Assembly (NCBI GenBank): GCA_017472605.1
Contig: JAFUPV010000060.1
Span: 1 to 53,218 of the forward strand
DNA length: 53,218 bases
Source: Lachnospiraceae bacterium
GTDB taxonomy: Bacteria > Bacillota > Clostridia > Lachnospirales > Lachnospiraceae
Reading direction: 5' to 3'
In this document: piece by piece, positions 1 through 7,538 of the stretch
Layout of the letters: the number at the start of each line of letters is the position of its first letter
Position numbering within the stretch: position 1 is the stretch's first letter
Notes under the pieces: model-generated
Database searches by the model: none
What the model was told of the DNA's origin: nothing
The model's input: the letters and a program-made list of their open reading frames with translations, nothing else
Position numbers and translations under genes: made by a program

Positions 1-19
1 CCGTTTATTAAGGTGCGCC

Positions 20-65
20 AAAAACCGGCTAAGATATCCACAAATGATATCTCGACCGGGTTTTC
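20..65. terminator. stem-loop, likely terminator
   Basis: An interrupted inverted repeat pairs AAAACCGG with CCGGGTTTT and GATATC with GATATC around a 7-nt loop. It is followed by TTTT on the plus strand and, read leftward, by TTTTT on the minus strand. It probably ends a gene lying left of the window and may work in both directions. Confidence 0.55.
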
Positions 66-99
66 TAAGAGAAAAGGGAAGGAGCGTTGCTCCTGCCCC
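66..99 (-). terminator. terminator of the ABC exporter operon
   Basis: Read on the minus strand, a stem made of GGG..GGAGC and GCTCC..CCC with a 3-nt loop is followed by TTTTCTCTT. It lies just over 100 bases after the exporter stop codon, and no gene lies between. It is the probable end of the leftward transcript. Confidence 0.5.
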
Positions 100-203
100 G
101 AAATCATTCTGATTTCAGGTCATTGTGCAACACTCCCTTTTTTTGCAACACGGCAGTGAATCAGGTAAGTATGCCGGTGTGAAAATACTTCGATTTATGT
201 CGG

Positions 204-1976
204 CTAAAATTGTTCCATCAATTCCTGAATCTCCTGAGCAGATAGCACATGACATTTCTTATCGCTGATCTGATAAACCCGGTCACACATGGAAAGTACC
301 GTCGGGCGGTGTGTGGTAACGATGCAGGAACGGGGATGGTCATCTGTCATGATGTTTTTCAAGACCTGTCGCTCGGTTGCAACGTCCAGTGCAGAGGTTG
401 CCTCATCGAGAAGCAGGATGGGCGCCTTTCGCAGCAGTGCCCTGGCAATCGAAAGCCGCTGTGCCTGACCTTCGGAAAAGCCGCCGCCCCGTTCTTTGAC
501 TTCGCTGTGAATTCCATCAGGAAGCTTTTCGACAAACTCCCAGGCGCAGGCCTGCTTCAGCGCATCAATGATTTCCTGATCGGAGGCATCCGGTTTCACA
601 TTTCGCATATTTTCGGCAATCGTGCCGGAGAACATGGTATTTCCCTGCGGTACATAGGAGAAGAGCCTGCGCGTGGAGGGAGTCAGCGCAAGGGAATCCG
701 TTGCGTTCGGATGATTGCCGGGAGTCAGAATGGCCTCTCCGTCCTGTGGGCGCAGGAGAGACAGAATCAGGCGAAGCATGGTTGTCTTTCCTTCGCCGGA
801 TGGGCCTACCAGCGCAATGATTTCATGGGGATGCGCTTCAATGCCGGCATCGGTAAAGACGCGGGTACCGTTTTGATAGGAATAGTTGATGCCGCGCAGC
901 GACAGGCTGAGTCCTTCTTCCTGATAGTTCTGCTGAAAAGCCAGTACCTCGTCGTCATGGCTGTAGTCTTCCTGAGGCATGTTCAGAATGTCCATCAGAC
1001 GGCCGGCAGAGGTGGTCAGGCTGATCGCAGTCGGCACAAGAGAAATCAGCGAGTTGAGCGTTGAAGTCAGAGAGCCGGACAGGGAGAGAAACATGGTCAT
1101 TGTACCATAGCTGATCGCGCCGCTCCACACCCGGTAAATTCCCCAGCCATAGGAACTGTAGGAGACAAGAAGGCCGACAAGAGACATCAGGATGGAGGTT
1201 GCCATTGACATGCGCTGAAAGTCCATTTTCATCGTGATGTATTCGGACTGAAGCTGACGCAGGCGCTCTGTGTACAGGCGAATCAGGTCAAAGGCTTTGA
1301 TTGTCTGAATGTTGGAAAATGCTTCCTGATTAAAACCGGACATTTTCGCGCTCATAGCGGCACTTCGTTTGTTGTTATTCTGCATGCGTTTCATCAGCTT
1401 TCTTGACATCAGGATGCTTACCGGAAGTCCAAGAAGCGCAAAAGCTGCGAACGAGGCATCGTAATAAATCACAATGGCAAACGCGCTGATGAACCGGAAC
1501 AGGTAGATGATCAGATTGGGAATCCAGCTGAGAATTCCATTGGAAATCGTGGAGGCATCGCTGCTCCAGCGGGTCAGAAGGTCACCCGTGTGATAGGTGG
1601 TAATCGACTCCCAGTCAGTAATCAGCATCTTTGAAAAAATATCAGCTTTAATTTCTGTATCGACCTTCAGGCTGATCCAGCTCGAAGCATAATTGGACAG
1701 CTGAGTCATCAGCGTATTTCCGATGGAAAAGCCGATGACCAGACAGAACGTTTTCAGCAGCTCTCCGGTCTGATGACCGGTAATGATGTCGATCAGATTA
1801 CGGGAAACCAGACTGGATCCCAGCGAAACAACGGTTCCTGTCAGACCGAGGAGCGTATAGAAAACCATAGCTTTCCAGTATCTTCTGGCATATTGGTAGA
1901 TCCATTTGGTTTCTTTCCACATTTCCTGGAGCATTCCTTCCCGGATCCGATTCCAGATGTGTTTTAAGGCATTCAT
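204..1976 (-). CDS. ABC transporter, fused permease-ATPase (exporter type)
   Basis: This 590-aa protein is an ABC exporter half-transporter: an N-terminal transmembrane domain (about residues 30-320, with helices near 35-60, 70-95, 150-190 and 255-310) fused to an ATPase domain (about 360-585). Walker A reads GPSGEGKTT, Walker B ILLLDEATSAL, and the signature is FSEGQ instead of LSGGQ. I know this variant from peptide-exporter-like ABC proteins of Clostridia. It would work as a homodimer in the membrane; the substrate cannot be read from sequence. Its start lies 3 nt after the stop of the PqqD/HprK-like gene, with GAGGAA inside that gene's end, so the two are translationally coupled. That pairing suggests export of a modified peptide, but no precursor gene is visible beside it. 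Confidence 0.9.
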   Translation of the reverse strand: MNALKHIWNRIREGMLQEMWKETKWIYQYARRYWKAMVFYTLLGLTGTVVSLGSSLVSRNLIDIITGHQTGELLKTFCLVIGFSIGNTLMTQLSNYASSWISLKVDTEIKADIFSKMLITDWESITTYHTGDLLTRWSSDASTISNGILSWIPNLIIYLFRFISAFAIVIYYDASFAAFALLGLPVSILMSRKLMKRMQNNNKRSAAMSAKMSGFNQEAFSNIQTIKAFDLIRLYTERLRQLQSEYITMKMDFQRMSMATSILMSLVGLLVSYSSYGWGIYRVWSGAISYGTMTMFLSLSGSLTSTLNSLISLVPTAISLTTSAGRLMDILNMPQEDYSHDDEVLAFQQNYQEEGLSLSLRGINYSYQNGTRVFTDAGIEAHPHEIIALVGPSGEGKTTMLRLILSLLRPQDGEAILTPGNHPNATDSLALTPSTRRLFSYVPQGNTMFSGTIAENMRNVKPDASDQEIIDALKQACAWEFVEKLPDGIHSEVKERGGGFSEGQAQRLSIARALLRKAPILLLDEATSALDVATERQVLKNIMTDDHPRSCIVTTHRPTVLSMCDRVYQISDKKCHVLSAQEIQELMEQF

Positions 1977-1979
1977 ATT

Positions 1980-3140
1980 TTATTCCTCGTGATTCATAAA
2001 TAAATCAATCTGCGTTTTGATTGCATGGACAGCAGATGGTTCTTTGGTACATTGCAGCTGGAAGACAGGAACGCAGGAAGAAAGCTGCGCCGCAGCATGC
2101 AGATTCCGATCCAGCATCTTCTCTGTCCACGACGGAGAAATGAAACGCTGCATGACCATTAGCTGCTTCTTATCACCGGCTAATTCCAGGCAGGCATCTT
2201 CCTTCGCCTGCTTCAGCAGAACGATTCCACCAAGAGGGTGAGAGTCCAAAGCGGCAAGTCCGGAGGTACCGCACCAGGGAAGTCCATGGATTATCGGTTT
2301 TCCATCTGAAAAAGCAAGCAGATTCAGATCGCCATTGAGAATCGGCGTATCAAGAAGCCGGTTCCAGAGATTGGTGTGTGTGGATTTCCCGGTGCCTGAG
2401 GGACCGGAAAAGAGCCAGGCCTTCTGGCGATAGAGAATCGAGGCGGAATGCAGAACTACCATGCCGTGAAGCTGGGCCAGATAGAGAAAGGGAAGGCGGA
2501 TTGCATGGAAGAGCTCGCTGCGGAAATCTTCAGTAAAGGGTGGGAGACAGTAGAAGTCGGCAGAGGAGCCGTCTTTTGCCAGATGGGCTTCCCGAATCTG
2601 CGGATTCTTTGGGAAGAGCAGCAGAAAGTGTCTGTCATGCTCGCAGATCATCAGCTCATCATTGCGAACCAGGAGCTGACCGTTAAACTGTCTGGGCGGC
2701 AGTGTGCTGTGAATGGAAATTGTCTGATCGATGGAAGAACTTTCTGTTTGGGTAAAGGAATCAAACGCAGAGGAAAACGCGTAGGACGGACCCTTCAGCT
2801 GCAGGGAAAGCCCACCGATTTTCAGCGTGCAAAAAAGAGGAAGGGAGCCGGACTGTTCCGAGTTGTCCCATTCCAGCATCCGGTAGGACGCAAGATGCCG
2901 CAGAAACTGTTTTAAATCTGCCTCCAGTTCTTCTTTATAGTCTTCCATATCAGGAAGATGCTCCAGATAACGGGAGAGAAGCTGTTCCCAGGTCTGTTCC
3001 TGACGGAGCAGATTCCAGATCAGCACACCGGTTTCGTTCAGAGAAATTCCCCGTCTGTGATCAGCAATAAGCTGACCGCAGGGTAAAAGGTAGGAAACAC
3101 CGGCCAGTTCTTTTAAGACAAACCCATCATTTCGCTTCAT
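1980..3140 (-). CDS. PqqD-like / HprK-like P-loop kinase fusion
   Basis: A 386-aa protein whose first about 95 residues look like a PqqD-type winged-helix (the RiPP recognition fold: GVSYLLP, ISLNETGVLIWNLL). The rest resembles the HPr kinase/PEPCK-like ATPase family, with HSASI, a P-loop GPSGTGKST at about 246-254 and an acidic ILNGDLNLL. HprK-like proteins occur in some RiPP clusters as peptide-modifying kinases, and PqqD-like domains bind leader peptides, so a role in handling a peptide exported by the next gene is plausible but inferred. I chose the ATG that has GGAGG five bases upstream; an in-frame ATG eight codons earlier lacks such a site. The promoter is shared back to back with the next rightward gene. 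Confidence 0.75.
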   Translation of the reverse strand: MKRNDGFVLKELAGVSYLLPCGQLIADHRRGISLNETGVLIWNLLRQEQTWEQLLSRYLEHLPDMEDYKEELEADLKQFLRHLASYRMLEWDNSEQSGSLPLFCTLKIGGLSLQLKGPSYAFSSAFDSFTQTESSSIDQTISIHSTLPPRQFNGQLLVRNDELMICEHDRHFLLLFPKNPQIREAHLAKDGSSADFYCLPPFTEDFRSELFHAIRLPFLYLAQLHGMVVLHSASILYRQKAWLFSGPSGTGKSTHTNLWNRLLDTPILNGDLNLLAFSDGKPIIHGLPWCGTSGLAALDSHPLGGIVLLKQAKEDACLELAGDKKQLMVMQRFISPSWTEKMLDRNLHAAAQLSSCVPVFQLQCTKEPSAVHAIKTQIDLFMNHEE

Positions 3141-3167
3141 AGCAACCTCCACGAATAAAATCAATTT

Positions 3168-3200
3168 ATTATAGCATTTTCAGAGAAAAAATGCTACTAT
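3168..3200. promoter_or_regulatory. divergent promoter pair built on an inverted repeat
   Basis: A perfect 9-bp inverted repeat (TAGCATTTT, 7-nt spacer, AAAATGCTA) carries one extended -10 on each strand: TGCTATAAT reading left at 3168-3173 and TGCTACTAT reading right at 3195-3200. No strong -35 is evident on either side, which fits extended -10 promoters. The symmetry suggests one regulator could cover both starts. Confidence 0.55.
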
Positions 3201-3240
3201 AGTTATGACAAATTCACGTATTCAGTAAGAGGATTATACC

Positions 3241-3696
3241 ATGGGAGAGATTCAGATTGAACAGTTATTGGATCAGGGAAACACCGTTTCCATCAAACCG
3301 CAGGGTCACAGCATGTACCCCATGTTCATTCCGGGAAGAGATGAAGCGATTCTGGAAAAGGCAGAGCCGTCCCGGTTAAAAAGAGGCGATGTGGTTCTCT
3401 ACCGCAGGGATCAGGGAATCCTGGTGATCCACCGGATCATTCGCAGCACAGAAGAAGGATTTTATCTGGTTGGTGATAATCAGCATGAAATCGAAGGACC
3501 GCTTCGGCCGGATCAGATGAAAGGCGTTCTGACTGCGTTCATTCGGAATGGACGATATGTATCGGTCAGAAATCCGGTTTACCGGGCGGCAAGCCATCTG
3601 TGGCTTTTTCTGTGTCCGGTCCGTGTGCCGTTAAAGAATTTTGTCGCTTCGTGGAAACGGCGGATCCGGGGAAGAAGAGAAGGAAAGCGGGAATGA
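3241..3696 (+). CDS. S24/S26 family peptidase, SipW-like Ser/His type
   Basis: A 151-aa protein of the signal peptidase I-like fold. The serine box is GHSMYPMF (Ser24). The position that is Lys in classical bacterial signal peptidases is His64 in VIHRII, as in the ER/SipW type. A GDN motif (LVGDNQ) follows. There is no clear N-terminal anchor, while a hydrophobic stretch near 115-130 and a basic tail could bind membrane. It starts at the beginning of a divergent transcript opposite the PqqD/HprK-like fusion. Small peptidases of this type often sit beside PqqD-like genes in Clostridia, so leader-peptide cleavage is a reasonable guess. A role independent of the peptide genes cannot be excluded. 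Confidence 0.75.
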   Translation: MGEIQIEQLLDQGNTVSIKPQGHSMYPMFIPGRDEAILEKAEPSRLKRGDVVLYRRDQGILVIHRIIRSTEEGFYLVGDNQHEIEGPLRPDQMKGVLTAFIRNGRYVSVRNPVYRAASHLWLFLCPVRVPLKNFVASWKRRIRGRREGKRE

Positions 3697-3815
3697 ATTC
3701 AGATATTTACAAGGTCTGATTCTAGTGATATATTTATATATAAAAAGGGAAAAAGAAAGACAGCGTGCGGCTTCTTTTGCAGAGAGAGCCGGTGCTGTTG
3801 TGCAGGAGAAACAAA

Positions 3816-4199
3816 ATGGGAACGGGTGATTTACTTCGCGTATTTTTGATTGCGGCAGGAATCGTTTTTCTGTATCTGACGATCATGTCGCTTGCAAAGC
3901 GCCGAATGACGGAGGTTTTCTGTCTGGCATGGGGGCTGCTTTCGGTTCTGCTGGTTCTGGCCGGGATTCTTCTTCAGCCGTCTGAGCTGAACCGCTTTAT
4001 CAGCGTCGCCGGTCTGGTACTGGCACTGATGACAGTAAGCGCAGTCCTCTGCGGCGCCTTCTTCCTCAGCGTGCGCGTGTCGCAGCTGATGCGCCAGACC
4101 TACGAGCTGGCGATTCAGGTTTCGCTCCTGAACCAGGAAAATGAGCGGATCATGGGTGTTCTTTCCGAGCTGACCGGACGGGCGAAGGTGGATCTGTAA
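3816..4199 (+). CDS. DUF2304 family small membrane protein
   Basis: A 127-aa protein with three hydrophobic helices (about residues 5-25, 33-55 and 63-90) and an amphipathic C-terminal segment rich in Leu/Gln/Glu (MRQTYELAIQVSLLNQENERI). This is the usual shape of DUF2304 proteins, which are found next to GT2 glycosyltransferases and are thought to help membrane sugar transfer. I chose the ATG preceded by GGAG at about 8 nt; a longer reading upstream has no ribosome-binding site. It is followed by a GT4 and a GT2 gene on the same strand, matching the family's usual neighbourhood. About 120 nt separate it from the peptidase gene. Confidence 0.75.
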   Translation: MGTGDLLRVFLIAAGIVFLYLTIMSLAKRRMTEVFCLAWGLLSVLLVLAGILLQPSELNRFISVAGLVLALMTVSAVLCGAFFLSVRVSQLMRQTYELAIQVSLLNQENERIMGVLSELTGRAKVDL

Positions 4200-4245
4200 G
4201 ATTGACCGCGATCAGTGGAAAACTGACCGGTAAGGATGGACGGAA

Positions 4246-5454
4246 ATGAAAAAGAAAGTACTCTTTGTGATAAATACGCTCAGCCGCGCGGGGGCGGAAA
4301 CGGCGCTGCTGGAGCTTTTGCGGAACCTGGATCCGAACCGGTACGAGATTTCTCTGTTTGTCCTGACCGGTCAGGGGGAGCTGATTTCGGATGTGCCGCC
4401 GGGAATCCGGCTGCTGAACAGGGACTATGAGCAGGAATCCGTCCTGAGTGCATCCGGAAAGAAACGGCTGATGCGCCTTGTGCTTCGCGGTCTGGTCCGG
4501 AATGGAAACGGAATCCGGCTGGCCGGATACCTGATCCGGGGACTGGCTGACATGATAAAAAAGAGAAAGCTGGCGCCGGATAAGCTGTTCTGGCGCGTTC
4601 TTTCCGACAGCGCAATGCAGATTGAAGAATCGTTTGATCTGGCTGTCGCCTACATCGAGGGCGGTTCCGCCTACTATGTTGCCGACCATGTAAACGCGAA
4701 AAGGAAGGCTGCTTTTATCCACATTGACTATCCAATGGCAGGCTATACCAGGCAGCTGGATCAGGACTGCTATCGAAAGTACGACCGGATTTTCGCTGTT
4801 TCCGGGGAAGTGCGGTCCCGGTTTCTGGAAGTCTATCCGGAGCACAGGGAGAAAGCCGATGTGTTCCACAATCTGCTGAACCGGGAGGAAATCCAGAGAA
4901 AGGCAGGAATGGACGGCGGTTTTACCGATGACTATGCGGGAAATCGGATCCTGACGGTTGGGCGTCTGACACAGCAGAAGGCGTTTGAGGTTTCCATTGA
5001 AGCCATGAGGCTGCTGAAAGAAAAGGGAGCAAACGTCCGCTGGTATGTGCTTGGAGAGGGCGATCAGAGAGAAAAACTGGAGGCGAAAATCCGCCGTCTT
5101 GGTCTGGAAGCGGATTTTCTGCTGCCGGGAGCCGTGGAGAATCCCTATCCCTATTTTGCCCAGACCGATCTCTATGTTCATGCGTCCAGATACGAGGGAA
5201 AGAGCATCGCGATCCAGGAGGCTCAGACGCTTGGCTGCACGATCCTTGTCTCCGACTGTCCGGGAAACCGGGAGCAGGTGACAGACGGTGTGGATGGGCG
5301 GATGTGCAGCTTTTCTCCGGAGGCAATCTGCGATGCGGTCATCTGGCTTCTGGAGCATCCGAACGAGCGAAAGCAGTATGCAGAAGCTGCAAAAGAAAAG
5401 CAGGCCGGTACAGACAGGGAACTGGAAAAACTGACGGGAATGCTGGACGTTTGA
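4246..5454 (+). CDS. glycosyltransferase family 4 (GT-B)
   Basis: A 402-aa retaining glycosyltransferase of the GT-B fold. The N-terminal half starts KKVLFVINTLSRAGAE, the glycine-rich acceptor loop. The C-terminal donor domain carries GRLTQQKAF, YVLGEGD and the E-x7-E motif in RYEGKSIAIQEAQ. It transfers a sugar from a nucleotide-sugar donor, probably at the cytoplasmic membrane face during cell-wall or exopolysaccharide assembly; the exact donor and acceptor are unknown. It lies between a DUF2304 gene and a GT2 gene in one direction with short gaps. The start has only a weak upstream GGA, but the N-terminal motif begins right there. Confidence 0.88.
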   Translation: MKKKVLFVINTLSRAGAETALLELLRNLDPNRYEISLFVLTGQGELISDVPPGIRLLNRDYEQESVLSASGKKRLMRLVLRGLVRNGNGIRLAGYLIRGLADMIKKRKLAPDKLFWRVLSDSAMQIEESFDLAVAYIEGGSAYYVADHVNAKRKAAFIHIDYPMAGYTRQLDQDCYRKYDRIFAVSGEVRSRFLEVYPEHREKADVFHNLLNREEIQRKAGMDGGFTDDYAGNRILTVGRLTQQKAFEVSIEAMRLLKEKGANVRWYVLGEGDQREKLEAKIRRLGLEADFLLPGAVENPYPYFAQTDLYVHASRYEGKSIAIQEAQTLGCTILVSDCPGNREQVTDGVDGRMCSFSPEAICDAVIWLLEHPNERKQYAEAAKEKQAGTDRELEKLTGMLDV

Positions 5455-5539
5455 TGCGGGCAGATTCCGGAACTGTTAAGGAATCGATTGGAGAGCAGGG
5501 AGCGAAAGTCTGCGTTTTCAGAAGATAAAAGGGGAACTT

Positions 5540-6325
5540 ATGAAATACAAAAAGACAAAAGAGCTGTTGATTATCATACCAACTTACAACGAAGAGAAAC
5601 ATATTAACCAGCTGCTGGATCAGCTGGAAAAGCCGGAAATCGCAAGTATTGCGGACATTCTGGTCATGGATGACGGTTCGACAGACGGAACAAACTGGAT
5701 CGTTAAAAGCCGGAATCATGCGCTTGTAACCCATATTTTTAATCTGGGCTATGGCGGCGCGCTTCAGCTTGGCTACAAATATGCGATTCGCCGCGGTTAT
5801 AAATATGTGATCCAGATGGATGCGGACGGCCAGCATGATCCGTGCAATGTGCCGCTTCTGTACCACTACCTGAAGACGGAAGATGAAAACGGGCACTGTC
5901 CCGACATCGTGCTTGGCTCCCGTTTTCTCAAAGGAGGAGAATCCTTCTACCTTTCGCCAATCAAGCGGTTTGCGATCGGTCTGTTCCGGAAAGTAATTAA
6001 ATGGGCAACAAAGAAGGATATCACCGATCCGACAACAGGACTGCAGGGACTGAGCAAGCGCGCTGTCCTCTACTATTCCAGGTATCTCCATTTTGACAAT
6101 CAGTACCCGGACGCAAACATGATCATGCAGATGCTTCTGCTTGGTTTCCGGGTGGAGGAGGTTCCTGCGATCATGCATGCGAGGGAAACCGGTGTCAGCA
6201 TGCATTCCGGACTGAAACCAATCATATACATGCTCCACATGGCCTATTCTCTGCTGGCCGTCTGGATTCGGATCAAGGTTCTGAAGAAAGATCTGGGAGC
6301 AGTGAACGACATTCTCCTGAGCTGA
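5540..6325 (+). CDS. glycosyltransferase family 2 (GT-A)
   Basis: A 261-aa GT2 enzyme similar to dolichyl/polyprenyl-phosphate sugar transferases. It shows IIPTYNEE near the N terminus, VMDDGSTDGT for nucleotide binding, the metal-binding DADGQHDP, and a later RFAIGLFRKV segment. A hydrophobic stretch near the C terminus (MLHMAYSLLAVWIRI) may contact the membrane. GT2 enzymes of this kind often pair with DUF2304 proteins, and one is encoded two genes upstream. A GGGGAA ribosome-binding site lies just before the ATG. It ends the polysaccharide-related group; the next gene is a conserved rRNA methyltransferase. Confidence 0.88.
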   Translation: MKYKKTKELLIIIPTYNEEKHINQLLDQLEKPEIASIADILVMDDGSTDGTNWIVKSRNHALVTHIFNLGYGGALQLGYKYAIRRGYKYVIQMDADGQHDPCNVPLLYHYLKTEDENGHCPDIVLGSRFLKGGESFYLSPIKRFAIGLFRKVIKWATKKDITDPTTGLQGLSKRAVLYYSRYLHFDNQYPDANMIMQMLLLGFRVEEVPAIMHARETGVSMHSGLKPIIYMLHMAYSLLAVWIRIKVLKKDLGAVNDILLS

Positions 6326-6383
6326 CAGGAAACATGCAGGCACAGACTGCAGGAATATGAAAAAACAACAAAACGAGGTTACT

Positions 6384-7538
6384 ATGAAAACATACGAACT
6401 GATCGCGCCCTGCCATTTTGGCCTTGAGGCGGTATTGAAAAGAGAAATTGATGATCTTGGCTACGATATCAGCAAAGTAGAGGACGGACGCGTTACCTTC
6501 ATCGGAGACATGGAAGCGATTTGCCGCGCCAATGTGTTTCTTCGTTCTGCGGAGCGTGTTCTGCTGAAGGTGGGAAGCTTCAAAGCCTACACCTTTGACG
6601 AGCTGTTTGAAAAGACAAAGGCGCTGGACTGGGCTGCCTTTGTGCCGAAGGACGGAAAGTGCTGGGTTACAAAAGCATCCAGCGTGAAGAGTAAGCTGTT
6701 TTCTTCATCGGATATTCAGTCCATCATGAAAAAAGCAATTGTGGATAAGCTGAAAGCATCATACCGGGTGGATGTGATCCCGGAGACAGGCGCCAGCTAT
6801 CCGCTGCGCGTGTTTGCCATGAAGGACGAGTTCACCGTGGGAATTGATACTACGGGAGACAGTCTCCATAAAAGAGGATATCGTCAGAGCACCACAAAGG
6901 CGCCGATCAGTGAGACACTGGCAAGTGCGCTTCTGATGCTGACTCCGTGGAAGAGTGACCGGATTCTGGTTGACCCGTTCTGCGGAAGCGGAACCTTTGC
7001 CATTGAAGCTGCCATGATGGCTGCCAACATGGCACCAGGAATGAACCGCAGCTTCCTTTCGGAGGAATGGAATAACCTGATTCCGAGAAAACTCTGGTAT
7101 GACACCATGGATGAGGCAAACGATCTGGTTGATCTTTCTGTGAAGACCGATATCCAGGGCTATGATATTGACCCGTCTGCAGTCCGGATGGCACGTGAGA
7201 ATGCGGAGCGTGCCGGTGTGACAGATCTGATCCATCTGCAGGAGCGGGATGTGTCAAGACTGTCCCACTCCGGAAAATATGGTTTCATTGTAACCAATCC
7301 GCCTTACGGAGAGCGTCTGGAGGAAAAGGCAGCGCTGCCGGCACTTTACCGGACGTTAGGAAGACGGTTTGAAGCACTGGATTCCTGGTCCATGTATGTG
7401 ATTACTTCCTATGAGGATGCTCAGCGCGATCTTGGCCGTCAGGCGGATCGGAACCGGAAGATTTATAATGGTATGCTGAAAACCTATTATTATCAGTATC
7501 TGGGACCGAAGCCGCCCAGAAGGGAGCCGAAGGAGTGA
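6384..7538 (+). CDS. THUMP-domain rRNA (guanine-N2) methyltransferase, RlmL/YpsC-like
   Basis: A 384-aa SAM-dependent RNA methyltransferase. The N terminus (about 1-165) holds the ferredoxin-like and THUMP RNA-binding region, with LIAPCHFGLEAVLKREI at the start. The C-terminal Rossmann domain carries DPFCGSGTFAIEAA for SAM binding and the catalytic NPPYGERL. The family methylates N2 of a guanosine in 23S rRNA in the cytoplasm. I prefer the second ATG because GAGG lies five bases before it; the upstream ATG would add nine residues. Its stop overlaps the GTG of the following peptidase gene by 4 nt, so the two are probably cotranscribed although their functions look unrelated. Confidence 0.88.
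   Translation: MKTYELIAPCHFGLEAVLKREIDDLGYDISKVEDGRVTFIGDMEAICRANVFLRSAERVLLKVGSFKAYTFDELFEKTKALDWAAFVPKDGKCWVTKASSVKSKLFSSSDIQSIMKKAIVDKLKASYRVDVIPETGASYPLRVFAMKDEFTVGIDTTGDSLHKRGYRQSTTKAPISETLASALLMLTPWKSDRILVDPFCGSGTFAIEAAMMAANMAPGMNRSFLSEEWNNLIPRKLWYDTMDEANDLVDLSVKTDIQGYDIDPSAVRMARENAERAGVTDLIHLQERDVSRLSHSGKYGFIVTNPPYGERLEEKAALPALYRTLGRRFEALDSWSMYVITSYEDAQRDLGRQADRNRKIYNGMLKTYYYQYLGPKPPRREPKE

Noticed and set aside
249-1064. A 271-codon plus-strand frame inside the ABC exporter gene
   Set aside because: It is antisense to a gene with clear ABC motifs and has no ribosome-binding site or family signature.
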